64,000 bases of DNA from Necropsobacter rosorum (GTDB lineage Bacteria; Pseudomonadota; Gammaproteobacteria; Enterobacterales; Pasteurellaceae): NCBI GenBank assembly GCA_000751835.1, contig CCMQ01000006.1:1-64000 (forward strand), read 5' to 3'. The position numbers and the translations under genes were made by a program. This document shows positions 28,264 through 39,570 of this stretch, piece by piece. Numbering within the stretch: the stretch's first letter is position 1; the number at the start of each line of letters is the position of its first letter. The notes under the pieces are model-generated. The model ran no database searches and had not been told where the DNA came from. It was given only the letters and a program-made list of their open reading frames with translations.

Positions 28264-29574
28264 ATGGAAAATCAATCTTTTCTACACACATTATTTAAAT
28301 TAAATCAGCACAACACGACGACAAAAACCGAGATTATCGCGGGTATTACCACCTTTTTCACCATGGTTTATATCGTTTTCGTCAATCCGTCGGTGTTAGG
28401 GGATGCGGGAATGGATAAACAGGTTGTGTTTGTCACCACCTGCCTGATTGCCGCATTCGGCACCATTGCCATGGGGCTTTTCAGTAATTTGCCGATTGCG
28501 CTGGCGCCGGCAATGGGATTAAACGCGTTCTTTGCTTATGTGGTGGTCGGCAAATTAGGTTATTCCTGGCAGGTCGGCATGGGCGCCATTTTCTGGGGCT
28601 CCGTCGGTCTGCTGTTGCTGACCGTTTTTCAAATCCGGTATTGGTTAATGGCATCCATTCCGCTCAGCCTGCGGGTGGGAATCGGCGCGGGAATCGGTTT
28701 TTTTATTTCCCTGATCGGGTTTAAAAATATGGGGTTAGTGGTGGCGAATCCGGCCACCTTAGTGGCGCTGGGCGAGCTACATAATCCGCAGGTTTTAATG
28801 GGCATTTTGGGCTTTTTTATTATTGTGGTACTGGCGGCGCGCAATATTTATTCCGGCGTGCTGATTTCAATTGCGCTGGTCACGGTATTGGCATTGCTCT
28901 TTGATGACAGCGTAGTATTCAACGGGATTATTTCTATGCCGCCGAGTCTGGAACCGGTAGTCGGGAAAGTGGATATTGCCGGCGCGCTGGATACGGCGTT
29001 GCTGGGGATTATTTTTTCTTTTCTTTTGGTGAATCTGTTTGATTCTTCCGGCACCTTGCTGGGCGTAACCGACAAAGCCGGCATCAGCGATGCGAAGGGG
29101 CGTTTCCCGAAAATGAAACAGGCGCTGTATGTGGACAGTATCAGCGCAGTGACCGGCTCTTATATCGGTACCTCGGCAATCAGTACTTATATTGAAAGCG
29201 GTGCGGGCGTTTCCGTCGGTGGACGTACCGGTATGACCGCCGTGGTGGTCGGTTTATTATTCCTGCTAACGATTTTCTTTTCGCCGCTGGCAAGTTTAGT
29301 GCCGCCTTATGCGACCGCCGGCGCTTTGGTTTATGTCGGTATTTTGATGGCATCCAGTTTAATCCGCGTGCAATGGGACGATCTGACGGAAGCCACACCG
29401 GCCTTTATTACCGCGGCGATGATGCCGTTTACCTATTCCATTACCGAAGGCATTGCATTCGGCTTTATCAGCTATTGCGTGATGAAGGTTGGCACCGGCC
29501 GCTGGAAAGAGGTCAATGCGCCGGTCTGGGTCGTTGCGCTGCTGTTTATTGCAAAATTCGTATGGGTCGGTTAA
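28264..29574 (+). CDS. AzgA-type purine base permease (adenine permease-like)
   Basis: A 436-residue NCS2/AzgA-family proton symporter with about 13-14 membrane segments. It carries the family signatures FTMVYIVFVNP near residue 35, LAPAMGLNAFFAY near 80, NLFDSSGTLLGVTDKAG near 260 and TSAISTYIESGAGVSVGGRTG near 300. It is closest in appearance to the E. coli adenine permeases AdeP/AdeQ rather than the guanine-hypoxanthine carriers. The 177 bases upstream show no PurR box or riboswitch that I can recognise. Confidence 0.9.
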   Translation: MENQSFLHTLFKLNQHNTTTKTEIIAGITTFFTMVYIVFVNPSVLGDAGMDKQVVFVTTCLIAAFGTIAMGLFSNLPIALAPAMGLNAFFAYVVVGKLGYSWQVGMGAIFWGSVGLLLLTVFQIRYWLMASIPLSLRVGIGAGIGFFISLIGFKNMGLVVANPATLVALGELHNPQVLMGILGFFIIVVLAARNIYSGVLISIALVTVLALLFDDSVVFNGIISMPPSLEPVVGKVDIAGALDTALLGIIFSFLLVNLFDSSGTLLGVTDKAGISDAKGRFPKMKQALYVDSISAVTGSYIGTSAISTYIESGAGVSVGGRTGMTAVVVGLLFLLTIFFSPLASLVPPYATAGALVYVGILMASSLIRVQWDDLTEATPAFITAAMMPFTYSITEGIAFGFISYCVMKVGTGRWKEVNAPVWVVALLFIAKFVWVG

Positions 29575-29583
29575 ATTAACACG

Positions 29584-29608
29584 GACGGGTATTACAGCCC
29601 GTCTTTCT
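29584..29608 (+). terminator. Terminator after the purine permease gene
   Basis: GACGGG (29584-29589) pairs with CCCGTC (29598-29603) and a T-rich tail follows. Confidence 0.65.
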
Positions 29609-29639
29609 CTTTTACCAATATATAACTAGGGTAGTTTAT

Positions 29640-29996
29640 ATGCAAAAAATCGTATTTATCGTTCATGCCGCGCCGTACGGCAATGAACGTTTTTTCAGTG
29701 CACTGCGTCTGGCGCTACAGATCCAGGAGCAGCACAAAAGTGCGGTGGAAATTAAGCTATTTTTAATGTCGGATGCGGTAACCGGCGGGTTAGCCGGACA
29801 GCAGCCGGCCGAAGGTTATCATTTGCAGCAAATGCTTGAAATTCTGACCGCACAGGGCGCGGCGGTGAAATTATGTAAAACCTGTACCAATGCCCGCGGC
29901 ATTACCGAACTGCCGTTAGCGGCGGGGGTGGAAATCGGCACCTTGGCGGAGCTGGCCGACTGGACGGTGGCGGCCGATAAAGTGCTGAATTTTTAA
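29640..29996 (+). CDS. ychN: DsrE-family protein YchN
   Basis: A 118-residue DsrE/DsrF-like protein matching E. coli YchN along its whole length: MQKIVFIVHAAPYGNE, the loop FLMSDAVTGGL, and the conserved Cys in LCKTCTNARGI. E. coli YchN forms a hexamer and is related to sulfur-relay proteins; its function is not established. It is followed by a GC-rich hairpin (30001-30020) without a T-run. Confidence 0.93.
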   Translation: MQKIVFIVHAAPYGNERFFSALRLALQIQEQHKSAVEIKLFLMSDAVTGGLAGQQPAEGYHLQQMLEILTAQGAAVKLCKTCTNARGITELPLAAGVEIGTLAELADWTVAADKVLNF

Positions 29997-30095
29997 CTGG
30001 CGGGACGGGCGAGCGTCCCGTCCGTGAGCGAAAAACTTAACCTCTTGATATTATTGGTGAGCAGAGGCACCGACCCATTCCAATAGTGATAAATT

Positions 30096-33000
30096 ATGAA
30101 TCAATCCGAACCGCTGAATCCTGTTACCGTTCCGCTTAACCGCGTTAGCCTGATTGAAGCCTCCGCCGGCACCGGAAAAACTCATACTATGGCCTCGTTG
30201 TACCTGCGTTTGCTGCTGCAAGCGGGGGAGAATAATTTTGCCCGCCCGTTGAGCGTCGAACAGATTCTGGTGGTGACCTTTACCGACATGGCCACAGAGG
30301 AGTTGCGCGAACGTATCCGAGCGCGGATTCATCAGGCCAGACAGCAGTTTATACGCTATCGGGAAACACAGGATAAAGGCATTTTCGACGATGATTTTTT
30401 ATCGAATCTGATCGATCATATTGACGATATTGAGGCGGCAATTCACCGTCTGACACTGGCGGAACAGAATATGGATTTGGCGGCGGTTTATACCATTCAC
30501 GGTTTTTGCCGCCGCATTTTAATGCAGTACGCATTCAATTCGGGGATTCATTTTAATCTGGATTTGGTTACCGATGAAAGCGAGCTGCTGCAGCGTATGG
30601 TCAATACATTCTGGCGCGAACAATTTTATCCGCAGCCGGTGAATATCACCGAATTTATCCGACAGCAATTCGGTTCACCGGATAATTTAATCAAAAAGAT
30701 CCGCACTTATATGACCGGGGATGCACTGACGGCGGAAATCAGTCGGCCGGATTTACTGCAAATACCGTTGGCGACATTTTTCGCCGAACATTTAGCTCCG
30801 CAGCTGGCCGGTATCGAACAGTTTAAACGGCAATGGCTGGCGCAGGAGGAGACCGTCCGTCATTTGCTGGAAGACAATAAAGCGCGTATTAAAGGGTATC
30901 GTGACGATTATCTGCGTTCACGTTTGCGCGATATTCGCCGCTGGGCGGAAAATCCGGCGGAAATCGATTTGCCGGAAAAACTGACTAAATATTTTACCCA
31001 AGCGGCGATTGACGCTGGGCTGAAAAACGGCGGAACATTATCTCATCCGCTGTTTCAGCAGGTACAACAGCTTGTCGAACAGACCATGCCTTGCGCCGCG
31101 CTGAACAGTGCGATTATTTTATATCATTGCCTGCGCGATGTACGGCAAAAACTGATCGATTATAAACGGCATCATAATCAGAAAGGTTTTGACGATTTAC
31201 TGCGGTTGGTGCGCGATGCGCTCTGCGCTCCGCAGGGCGGGGAACTGGCGCAGCTTGTCCGTTATCAGTATCCTTTTGCGATGATCGACGAATTTCAGGA
31301 TACGGATGCGCAGCAATATCAAATCTTCTCCCGTGTCTATATTCAGGATCAGCCGCCGCATACCGGCTTTATTATGATCGGTGATCCCAAACAGTCCATT
31401 TATAAATTCCGCGGCGCCGATATTTTCACTTATTTAACTGCCGCCCAGCAGGCGAACAGCCGTTTTACGTTGGAATATAACTGGCGTTCGGGACAGAATC
31501 TGATCGATTGTGTCAACGGCATATTCGATTTTTCAGCGGCACCACCGTTTTTATTTGACAATATTCGTTTTTTACCGGTGAAAGCGGGCAGAGCAACGGC
31601 GCCTTTTCAGTTAAACGGCGCCGTCGAACCGGCGTTAAGAGTGTATGTTACCCAGCACGGTGATCGTGCGGCGCTTGCCCGCGCCTGTGCGGTGTCGGTC
31701 TGGCACTGGCTGCGAAGTGCGGTGCAAAATCAAGCCGTTATTGAAGATCGTCCGTTGCTGGCGAAAAATATCGCGGTGCTGGTGAAAAACCGCTATGAAG
31801 CGGATCTGGTGAAAAATGCGTTGCAACAATTGGGCGTGGCCTCTGTGTATCTGTCCGATAAAAGCAATGTTTTCGACAGCCTAACGGCGCGGGATATGGC
31901 GTTGATTCTGACGGCCTGTTTAAATCCGTTAAACGAACGGGCGGTGTTAAACGCCGTCGCCACCGGGCTGTTCGGTTTAACCAGTGCTGAAATTTATCAC
32001 CTCAGACAAGACGAAACCCAGTGGGAAAATACTGTGGAGCAGTTTGTGGCTTACCGGCAGATATGGCACAAACAAGGCGTGTTGGTGATGCTGCATAAAA
32101 TCCTGCTTGACCGCCGCTTCAGCGAACGCTTATTGGCCAGTGCGGGCGGCGAGCGGATTGTGACGGATTTTCTGCATTTGGCGGAATTATTGCAGCAGGC
32201 AAGCCGTTTGAACGAAACCGAAGCGGCGTTGCTGCGTTGGTTTGAGAAACAGATTCAGGGCACGGAACGCTTGCAGGAGATTATTCGTCTGGAAAGCGAG
32301 CGGGAGTTGGTGAAAATCGTTACCATTCATAAATCCAAAGGGCTGGCCTATGATTTGGTCTGGTTGCCTTTTATCGCCATGCCGGCAAAAGAAAGCACCA
32401 AAAGAGCCGACCTACAGGCTATCCACACTTATTATTGTCCATCACGGCAGCAGGTTTTATGGGATTTGGAAGGCCGACATCAGGATGCGGTGATTAAAGA
32501 AAATCTGGCGGAAGAAATGCGCCTGCTGTATGTGGCGCTGACCCGCGCCAAATATCAGGTGGTAATGGCGCTGCCGGCCGATTTTGAAGGCAAATGGAAC
32601 AGTTTGCTGTATGCCCTGAGCGAAGGCGAAATCGGTCAGCACTTAACCTTTAAAACACCGCAGTATCAGGCACAGGCGCTTATCGAACGGTTGCAGCAGA
32701 AAGTCGGCGCGCATAACATTTTGCTACAGGATGCCGCAACGCTGGTCGCAGGCGATCCATTAACGCAGCCGGCAGAAAGCGAAGCGTTGTCAGCCGCCGA
32801 GTTCAGCGGACACATCGAATATAACTGGCAGGTAACCAGTTTCAGTGATATGGCGCAGAAACACGATTATCTCAGCACGCGGTGCGAGCAGGATAATACG
32901 ATGCAAAGTGCGGTGGAAATTTTGCCGGTTTTTGATTCGGCCAGAGATTATGATTTTACGCCGCCCGCGCCGGAAGATACGATGGAAACGCTGCACAGCG

Positions 33001-33737
33001 AAGAATCGCCGCATATTGCGGACGATTATCCGCCGGGCTATTCGCCTTTTACCTTTCCGCACGGCGCTCGGGTGGGAACGGAGTTGCACCGTTATCTGGA
33101 AAATGCGGAGTTCAGCCAGCCGCCCGGTGATGAGCAGCTGGCTAAATTGTGCCGCAATTTACAACTGGATGAGCCTTGGGCTGCTCCGTTGCGGCAGTGG
33201 CTGAGCGCAATTGTGCATACGCCGTTGCCGATAGAGGGGCAGGCGCTGAATCTGGCGAAAATTGACCGCCGCGAGCGTGTAAAAGAAATGCCGTTTTATC
33301 TGAAATTAACGCACGATTTTAATGTCGGCGCCTTTAACCGGGCATTAAAGCAATATCACCATTTGCCTTATCAGCCGTTAATTTTCAACCGCATTAAAGG
33401 CATGCTGCGCGGTTTTATTGATCTGGTGTTCCGGCATGACGGCAAATATTATTTGATGGATTATAAATCAAACTGGCTGGGCGCCGGCGCGCAGTATTAC
33501 GGCGCGGAAAATTTACAGCAGGCAATGCTGATCCATCATTACGACTGGCAGTATCTGCTTTACAGCGTGGCGCTGCACCGTTATCTCGGACAACGCAAGG
33601 CGGATTATGATTACACGCGGCATTTCGGCGGGGTAATTTATACTTTTCTGCGCGGGATGAACGGTAAAGACGCCACCGGCGTGTATTTCGATAAACCGGA
33701 TCGGCGTTTAATCGAGGAATTGGAGACATTATTTTAA
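30096..33737 (+). CDS. recB: Exodeoxyribonuclease V subunit RecB
   Basis: A 1213-residue subunit (E. coli 1180) with 3'-5' helicase and nuclease activity for double-strand break repair and degradation of linear DNA. The UvrD-like Walker A ASAGTGKTH lies near residue 25. Helicase motifs include MIDEFQDTDAQQY and GDPKQSIYKFRGAD. The C-terminal nuclease has the catalytic D-Y-K at residues 1122-1124 (LMDYKSNW). The stop overlaps the recD start by one base. recC is not in this window, as in Haemophilus, where it is separate. Confidence 0.97.
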   Translation: MNQSEPLNPVTVPLNRVSLIEASAGTGKTHTMASLYLRLLLQAGENNFARPLSVEQILVVTFTDMATEELRERIRARIHQARQQFIRYRETQDKGIFDDDFLSNLIDHIDDIEAAIHRLTLAEQNMDLAAVYTIHGFCRRILMQYAFNSGIHFNLDLVTDESELLQRMVNTFWREQFYPQPVNITEFIRQQFGSPDNLIKKIRTYMTGDALTAEISRPDLLQIPLATFFAEHLAPQLAGIEQFKRQWLAQEETVRHLLEDNKARIKGYRDDYLRSRLRDIRRWAENPAEIDLPEKLTKYFTQAAIDAGLKNGGTLSHPLFQQVQQLVEQTMPCAALNSAIILYHCLRDVRQKLIDYKRHHNQKGFDDLLRLVRDALCAPQGGELAQLVRYQYPFAMIDEFQDTDAQQYQIFSRVYIQDQPPHTGFIMIGDPKQSIYKFRGADIFTYLTAAQQANSRFTLEYNWRSGQNLIDCVNGIFDFSAAPPFLFDNIRFLPVKAGRATAPFQLNGAVEPALRVYVTQHGDRAALARACAVSVWHWLRSAVQNQAVIEDRPLLAKNIAVLVKNRYEADLVKNALQQLGVASVYLSDKSNVFDSLTARDMALILTACLNPLNERAVLNAVATGLFGLTSAEIYHLRQDETQWENTVEQFVAYRQIWHKQGVLVMLHKILLDRRFSERLLASAGGERIVTDFLHLAELLQQASRLNETEAALLRWFEKQIQGTERLQEIIRLESERELVKIVTIHKSKGLAYDLVWLPFIAMPAKESTKRADLQAIHTYYCPSRQQVLWDLEGRHQDAVIKENLAEEMRLLYVALTRAKYQVVMALPADFEGKWNSLLYALSEGEIGQHLTFKTPQYQAQALIERLQQKVGAHNILLQDAATLVAGDPLTQPAESEALSAAEFSGHIEYNWQVTSFSDMAQKHDYLSTRCEQDNTMQSAVEILPVFDSARDYDFTPPAPEDTMETLHSEESPHIADDYPPGYSPFTFPHGARVGTELHRYLENAEFSQPPGDEQLAKLCRNLQLDEPWAAPLRQWLSAIVHTPLPIEGQALNLAKIDRRERVKEMPFYLKLTHDFNVGAFNRALKQYHHLPYQPLIFNRIKGMLRGFIDLVFRHDGKYYLMDYKSNWLGAGAQYYGAENLQQAMLIHHYDWQYLLYSVALHRYLGQRKADYDYTRHFGGVIYTFLRGMNGKDATGVYFDKPDRRLIEELETLF

Positions 33738-35758
33738 TGCTGGCGCTTCTACACCAATTAAAACAAAAAGCCTTAATTAGTGCGGGCGATTATTATTTCG
33801 CCCGGTTCATTGCCGATAAACAGCAACCCTTTGCGTATCCGCCGGCGCTACAGAATCTGGCCGTGTTGCTGGCGGCGTTATGCAATTTCAATTATCAGCA
33901 GGGGCATACCTGTTTGCTGCTGGACGACAGCCTTAACCACAATCTGTTTTCCCTGCCTTACGGCGAGCGCCATTTTCTCGGTCAGATACGACAAAAAATC
34001 GATCAGCTGCCCGTCAGCCGCTGGCAGAATGCGTTGGCGGAACATATTGCATTCAGCCATCATCCGACAGAAAAACACGCGCCGCTGGTGTTTCAATATA
34101 ACGCCTTATATTTTTACCGTATCTGGCAGGATGAATACCGTGTCGCGCAATATCTGGCAAGTGCGGTGAAAAATCGCGCTGAAACGCCCTTCGACAGTTC
34201 GGCGATGACACGCATTTTAGCCCGCTATTTCCCGCCGGAAAAAGACGACACACCGAACTGGCAGAAAATTGCGGTTGCCGTTGCGCTGCGCCAGCAGTTT
34301 TGCCTGATTACCGGCGGCCCCGGCACCGGAAAAACCACCACGGTTTCGCGGATATTGCTGGTCTTACAGGAACTGAACCACTACCGGTTGCGCATTAAAC
34401 TGGCCGCCCCGACGGGCAAAGCCGCCGCCCGCCTGACCGAGAGTATCGGGCAATCGCTGCGGCAGCTATCTCAATTTGTCTCCGTGACGCCCGAGCCGGC
34501 ATTGCTGGCATCCATACCGCAACAGGCGGAAACCATACACCGCTTACTGGGCGTGCGTCCGTTCAGCGAGAAACCGCGTTACCATAGCCAGCATCCGTTG
34601 CCGATTGATGTGTTAGTGGTGGATGAAGCCTCCATGATCGATTTATCCTTAATGGCGAAACTGCTGCAGGCGTTGACACCGCAAACCAGATTGATTTTAC
34701 TCGGCGATAAGGATCAGCTGGCCTCGGTGGAGGCGGGCGCCATTCTGGGCGAATTGGGTAAATTTATCGGACAGGGATACAGCGCGGCGCTGACGCAATA
34801 TTTAGCGCAAACTGCCGGGCAACATCTTAGCACCGCCGGCGCAGGAAACCCGATTCGCGATTGTCTGTGCAATCTGGTCGTCAGTCGTCGTTTCGGCACT
34901 AAACCTTATATCGGTTATTTGGCCGAGGCCGTAAACCAAGCGCAGGCGGCGCGCAGCTGGGCGTTATTTGCCGAACATTGTGATGTTGTCACAAATACGG
35001 CGCGGCAAATTGAACTGATTGATTTCGATGACTCGTTAACAGAGCGTTCGCCGCAACGTCCTCTTGCCGCGTATTACAAAACCTACACGGCGGAAATCGT
35101 ACGAAGTGCGGTGCAAAATTACGCCGAATATTTACGCGAAATTAGACAGATGGCCTTAGAGCGGCAAATGCTGAGCGCCGAACATTTGGCTTACATTTTC
35201 CGGCTGTTTAATAAAGTGCGTTATCTGACCGCACTTCGGGTCGGCGAATTCGGCAGCGAAATGCTAAATCAATATATTGCCGAGGGGCTGCGGCAAAAAG
35301 GCTGGCTGAGCTTTAATCACAGCCGGGAATGGTATGTGGGCAAACCGATTCTGATCACGCAGAATGATGCCAATGTAGGGCTGTTTAACGGCGATATCGG
35401 GTTATATCTGGTAACGCTGGATAAAAACGGCGAAGCCAAAGGGCGCTTTTGGTTTGAGAACGGCCACAGCGAACTGCCAAGCCGTATTCCAGCACATGAG
35501 CCGGCATTTGTGATGACGGTGCATAAATCGCAGGGTTCGGAATTTGAGCATACCTTGTTGGTTCTGCCGCCGGAACCGAATCCGGTATTGTCCAAAGAAC
35601 TGGTGTATACCGGCATTACCCGCGCAAAAGAGAAAATTACCGTCTTTGCCAACAGGCTGAGCTGGGACTATGCCGTAAGCACCCAGACCAAACGGCAAAG
35701 CGGGTTAGGGCATGTGTTAGAGGCTATGTTGGGGGAAAATAATGATGAAACAGAGTAA
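33737..35758 (+). CDS. recD: Exodeoxyribonuclease V subunit RecD
   Basis: A 673-residue SF1B helicase, 5'-3' motor of RecBCD (E. coli 608, so about 65 residues longer). The Walker A is [12 protein letters not shown] near residue 195, the DEAD-type box is [10 protein letters not shown], and the C-terminal motif [13 protein letters not shown] couples ATP to DNA. Its ATG overlaps the recB stop, so the two are co-translated. Its 3' end overlaps cobB by 17 bases. The DNA carries several USS cores, consistent with a long-resident gene. Confidence 0.96.
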   Translation: MLALLHQLKQKALISAGDYYFARFIADKQQPFAYPPALQNLAVLLAALCNFNYQQGHTCLLLDDSLNHNLFSLPYGERHFLGQIRQKIDQLPVSRWQNALAEHIAFSHHPTEKHAPLVFQYNALYFYRIWQDEYRVAQYLASAVKNRAETPFDSSAMTRILARYFPPEKDDTPNWQKIAVAVALRQQFCLITGGPGTGKTTTVSRILLVLQELNHYRLRIKLAAPTGKAAARLTESIGQSLRQLSQFVSVTPEPALLASIPQQAETIHRLLGVRPFSEKPRYHSQHPLPIDVLVVDEASMIDLSLMAKLLQALTPQTRLILLGDKDQLASVEAGAILGELGKFIGQGYSAALTQYLAQTAGQHLSTAGAGNPIRDCLCNLVVSRRFGTKPYIGYLAEAVNQAQAARSWALFAEHCDVVTNTARQIELIDFDDSLTERSPQRPLAAYYKTYTAEIVRSAVQNYAEYLREIRQMALERQMLSAEHLAYIFRLFNKVRYLTALRVGEFGSEMLNQYIAEGLRQKGWLSFNHSREWYVGKPILITQNDANVGLFNGDIGLYLVTLDKNGEAKGRFWFENGHSELPSRIPAHEPAFVMTVHKSQGSEFEHTLLVLPPEPNPVLSKELVYTGITRAKEKITVFANRLSWDYAVSTQTKRQSGLGHVLEAMLGENNDETE

Positions 35759-36467
35759 AATTGTTATTCTGACCGGCGCGGGAATTTCCGCCGAGTCGGG
35801 TATCCGAACGTTTCGTGCATCAGACGGATTGTGGGAACAACATCGGATTGAAGATGTTGCGACGCCGGAGGGATTCCGGCGCGATCCGCAATTGGTTCAG
35901 CGTTTTTATAACGCCCGTCGCCGCGCATTGTTCGATCCCGCCGTGCAACCGAATCCCGCCCATATCGCCTTAGCCAAACTGGAAGAACAACTGGGCGACA
36001 ATCTGTTATTGGTTACACAAAATGTGGATAACCTGCACGAACGGGCCGGTTCGAAAAATATTATCCACATGCACGGCGAATTGCTGAAAGTGCGTTGTAC
36101 CCGTTCGGGACGGATTTATGACCGGCATAACGATGTGACCGAGCAGGACCGTTGTATGTGCTGTCAACCGCCGCAGCCGTTACGCCCGCATATCGTGTGG
36201 TTCGGTGAAATGCCGTTGGAAATGGACAGCATTTACACCGCACTTGAAAAGGCGGATTATTTTATCGCCATCGGCACATCGGGTAACGTTTATCCGGCGG
36301 CGGGATTTGTGGATGCGGTGCCGCACCGATGTCAAACCGTCGAACTGAATCTGGAACCCAGTCTGGTCGGTTCGAAATTCAAACAAACACAATACGGCAG
36401 AGCCAGTGAAATCGTGCCGAAGTTCGTGCAAAAACTGACGGAACATTTATCCCGTTCGTCAGGTTAA
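35742..36467 (+). CDS. cobB: NAD-dependent protein deacylase (sirtuin class III, CobB)
   Basis: A 241-residue sirtuin that removes acetyl and probably succinyl groups from lysines using NAD. Motifs are [28 protein letters not shown], the catalytic His in HMHGEL and [12 protein letters not shown]. The class III pocket residues Tyr and Arg are in FYNARRR, which favours acyl chains with a carboxylate. A C...CMCC set supplies the structural zinc ligands. It overlaps the recD 3' end, so it is in the recBD operon. Confidence 0.95.
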   Translation: MMKQSKIVILTGAGISAESGIRTFRASDGLWEQHRIEDVATPEGFRRDPQLVQRFYNARRRALFDPAVQPNPAHIALAKLEEQLGDNLLLVTQNVDNLHERAGSKNIIHMHGELLKVRCTRSGRIYDRHNDVTEQDRCMCCQPPQPLRPHIVWFGEMPLEMDSIYTALEKADYFIAIGTSGNVYPAAGFVDAVPHRCQTVELNLEPSLVGSKFKQTQYGRASEIVPKFVQKLTEHLSRSSG

Positions 36468-36549
36468 TCACCGCGTTTCAGCCGGTGCGGTTTGAACTGA
36501 CAGGCGGTTTCAGCGGCCAAATGATATTCAATATTTTCAGGAGACAGTT

Positions 36550-37146
36550 ATGACAAAATGGGACGAACGCTATCAAACCGAAGAATATATTTTCGGTACC
36601 CAGCCGAATGAGTTTATTGCCCGCATCCGCCCTTATCTGCCGGCTTGCGGGCGGGCGCTGGATCTGGCGACGGGGGAGGGGCGCAACGGCATATTTCTGG
36701 CCCGGCACGGACTGGAAACCGAAGGCGTGGATATGTCCGAGGTCGGCTTGGCAAAGGCACGAAAACTGGCGCAGCAGTATCATGTGCCTTTTACCACAAG
36801 ATTGGCGGACATTGCCCAAATGCCGATGCCCAAGCAGCATTATGCGGTGATAAGTTTGGTCTTTTGTCATTTTATGGAACCCGAGCGCACCCGCATTATG
36901 CAGCGCATCGTAAACGCATTGCAACCGGGCGGTTTATTTGCCGGAGTGTTTTATCACCCGGAGCAGATCCGTTTCGGCACCGGCGGGCCGAGTAATGTCG
37001 AGATGCTGGGTACATTGCCGGCAATGCAGCAGGCGTTATCCGGTTTGGATTGGCTGATCGCCGAGCACAGTCAGCGCGAGATGAACGAAGGAAACCGTCA
37101 TATCGGGCCGAGCTCGGTCATCTGTCTGCTGGGACGTAAACCCTGA
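36550..37146 (+). CDS. SAM-dependent class I methyltransferase (TehB-like)
   Basis: A 198-residue small methyltransferase. It opens MTKWDERYQTEEYIFG, has the SAM-binding motif I ALDLATGEGRNG, then the acidic motif II VDMSEVGL. It resembles TehB-type small-molecule methyltransferases. GGAG lies before the ATG. It follows cobB by about 80 bases and may share its transcript. The physiological substrate is unknown. Confidence 0.85.
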   Translation: MTKWDERYQTEEYIFGTQPNEFIARIRPYLPACGRALDLATGEGRNGIFLARHGLETEGVDMSEVGLAKARKLAQQYHVPFTTRLADIAQMPMPKQHYAVISLVFCHFMEPERTRIMQRIVNALQPGGLFAGVFYHPEQIRFGTGGPSNVEMLGTLPAMQQALSGLDWLIAEHSQREMNEGNRHIGPSSVICLLGRKP

Positions 37147-37205
37147 GTCGGCTGTCGAAAATCAACAAGTGCGGTCGAAATTTGTCTTGTTTTATAGATA
37201 AATGA

Positions 37206-37234
37206 TTGGCTTTCGGTGTAAATTTTTGTATAAT
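37206..37234 (+). promoter_or_regulatory. Sigma-70 promoter of rplM-rpsI
   Basis: TTGGCT (37206-37211), a 17-base spacer and a perfect TATAAT (37229-37234). The predicted start near 37241 leaves about 130 bases of untranslated leader. Confidence 0.8.
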
Positions 37235-37240
37235 CGCCCG

Positions 37241-37800
<560 letters not shown>

Positions 37801-37816
37801 TCACGGGGTTAGGAAA

Positions 37817-38209
37817 ATGGCAGAGAATCAAAACTACGGCACAGGTCGCCGCAAAAGCTCTTCAGCTCGTGTATTTATCAAACCGGGCAGTGGTAAAATC
37901 ACTATCAACCAACGTGAATTAGATGTATATTTCGGCCGTGAAACTTCACGCATGATTGTACGTCAGCCGTTAGAATTGGTTGAATTGACAGATAAATTAG
38001 ACCTCTACATCACTGTAAAAGGTGGCGGTATTTCAGGTCAAGCGGGTGCAATCCGCCACGGTATCACTCGTGCATTAATCGAATATGATGAAACGTTACG
38101 TCCGGCATTACGCGCAGCAGGTTTCGTGACCCGCGATGCTCGTCGTGTTGAACGTAAAAAAGTGGGTTTACACAAAGCGCGTCGTCGCCCGCAGTATTCC
38201 AAACGTTAA
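37817..38209 (+). CDS. rpsI: 30S ribosomal protein S9
   Basis: A 130-residue ribosomal protein, normal length. It opens [20 protein letters not shown] and ends in the conserved basic tail RRPQYSKR, which reaches the decoding centre tRNA. AGGA precedes the ATG. It is co-transcribed with rplM and ends at a strong terminator. Confidence 0.98.
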   Translation: MAENQNYGTGRRKSSSARVFIKPGSGKITINQRELDVYFGRETSRMIVRQPLELVELTDKLDLYITVKGGGISGQAGAIRHGITRALIEYDETLRPALRAAGFVTRDARRVERKKVGLHKARRRPQYSKR

Positions 38210-38231
38210 TTTTTTCGTTTCTATTCGCAAG

Positions 38232-38264
38232 TTGCAAGTCCTTTTGGGGCTTGCAATTTTTTTT
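38232..38264 (+). terminator. Terminator after rpsI
   Basis: TTGCAAG (38232-38238) pairs with CTTGCAA (38250-38256), followed by a run of about ten Ts. Confidence 0.92.
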
Positions 38265-38365
38265 GCCTAAAGAAAATTTTTGGGGGATTTCTTGGAAATC
38301 CCTATTCGGTTTGTGGTAAAATGGACGCCCTTTTTATGAATTACCCAAGGTCGTCGGAGGAATAG

Positions 38366-39004
38366 ATGACAAGCGCTGCAAATAAACGTTCAATAATGAC
38401 TCTTTTTTCTGATAAAACAGATATTTACTGCCATCAGGTGCGTATCGTACTGGCGGAGAAAGGAGTTGCTTATGACACGGAAATTGTAGATCCGCAGGCA
38501 TTATCGGAAGACTTAATGGAATTAAATCCTTATGGCACACTACCGACGCTGGTTGACCGTGATCTTGTTCTGTTTAACTCCCGTATTATTATGGAATATC
38601 TTGATGAGCGCTTTCCACATCCGCCGTTAATGCCGGTATATCCCGTGGCGCGCGGTAAAAGCCGTTTGTTAATGATGCGTATCGAACAGGATTGGTACCC
38701 TGTATTAGTGAAAGCGGAAAACGGTTCCGATGCGGAACGTGCGACAGCATTAAAACAATTAAAAGAAGAAATTTTAGCCATTGCGCCGATTTTTAACCAA
38801 ACCGCTTATTTTATGAGCGAGGAGTTCAGTCTGGTCGATTGCTATATTGCGCCGCTGTTATGGCGTATGCAGCAATTAGGCGTAGAATTCACCGGCGCCG
38901 GCAGCAAAGCGGTGAAAGCTTATATCGAACGGGTTTCTCAACGCGATTCGTTTTTACAATCGGTCGGCGAATCCGCACCGAAAAATTTAATGGATGAGAA
39001 ATAA
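38366..39004 (+). CDS. sspA: Stringent starvation protein A
   Basis: A 212-residue glutathione-S-transferase-fold protein that binds RNA polymerase and alters transcription in stationary phase and acid stress. The N-terminal thioredoxin-like domain includes MTLFSDKTDIYCHQVRIVLAEK and the surface PHPPLMPVYP loop typical of SspA. GGAGGA precedes the ATG. It lies after rpsI and is followed by sspB, the conserved order. Confidence 0.95.
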   Translation: MTSAANKRSIMTLFSDKTDIYCHQVRIVLAEKGVAYDTEIVDPQALSEDLMELNPYGTLPTLVDRDLVLFNSRIIMEYLDERFPHPPLMPVYPVARGKSRLLMMRIEQDWYPVLVKAENGSDAERATALKQLKEEILAIAPIFNQTAYFMSEEFSLVDCYIAPLLWRMQQLGVEFTGAGSKAVKAYIERVSQRDSFLQSVGESAPKNLMDEK

Positions 39005-39018
39005 AGACAGGTTAAGCA

Positions 39019-39474
39019 ATGGAATATCAATCGTCGCCGAAACGTCCTTATTTATTGAGAGCCTATTATGACTGGCTGGTGGACAATGAATTTACGCCTT
39101 ATTTGGTGGTGGATGCCACTTATTTCGGTGTCAAAGTGCCGGTCGAATATGTCAAAGACGGTCAAATCGTGTTGAATTTGTCGGCTAACGCCACCGGAAA
39201 TTTGCAGCTTACCAATGATTTTATTCAATTTAATGCGCGTTTTCGCGGCATTCCGCAGGATATTTATATTCCGATGGGCGCTGCGCTGGCCATTTATGCC
39301 CGTGAAAACGGTGACGGCGTCATGTTTGAGCCGGAAGCGGCTTATACTGAAGCGGATATTGCAGTGACGTCCGATCAACCTGCGGATTTTTCCGAAGCGG
39401 TGGATAAGCCCGATACCGCGGCAAAACCGAAAGCTGACAAGCAACGAGCCTCTCATCTGAGAATTGTTAAATAG
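39019..39474 (+). CDS. sspB: ClpXP adaptor SspB
   Basis: A 151-residue adaptor that delivers ssrA-tagged proteins to ClpXP. The folded substrate-binding domain covers about residues 1-115. An acidic, flexible linker follows, ending in the ClpX-binding tail SHLRIVK. It starts 14 bases after sspA. The matching tag source, tmRNA, is encoded at 44051-44417 in this window. Confidence 0.95.
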   Translation: MEYQSSPKRPYLLRAYYDWLVDNEFTPYLVVDATYFGVKVPVEYVKDGQIVLNLSANATGNLQLTNDFIQFNARFRGIPQDIYIPMGAALAIYARENGDGVMFEPEAAYTEADIAVTSDQPADFSEAVDKPDTAAKPKADKQRASHLRIVK

Positions 39475-39538
39475 AAATTCTTATTAAATTTGAACCGCAC
39501 TTTGGCAGTGTCATAACGCGCGGATAACAGACAAAAAG

Positions 39539-39559
39539 CGGGCGGATATTTTCCGCCCG
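39539..39559. terminator. Bidirectional terminator (sspB / asnS)
   Basis: CGGGCGGA (39539-39546) pairs with TCCGCCCG (39552-39559). A run of five As on the plus strand before the stem gives the T-run for asnS on the minus strand. Confidence 0.8.
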
Positions 39560-39570
39560 TGATATTTTTA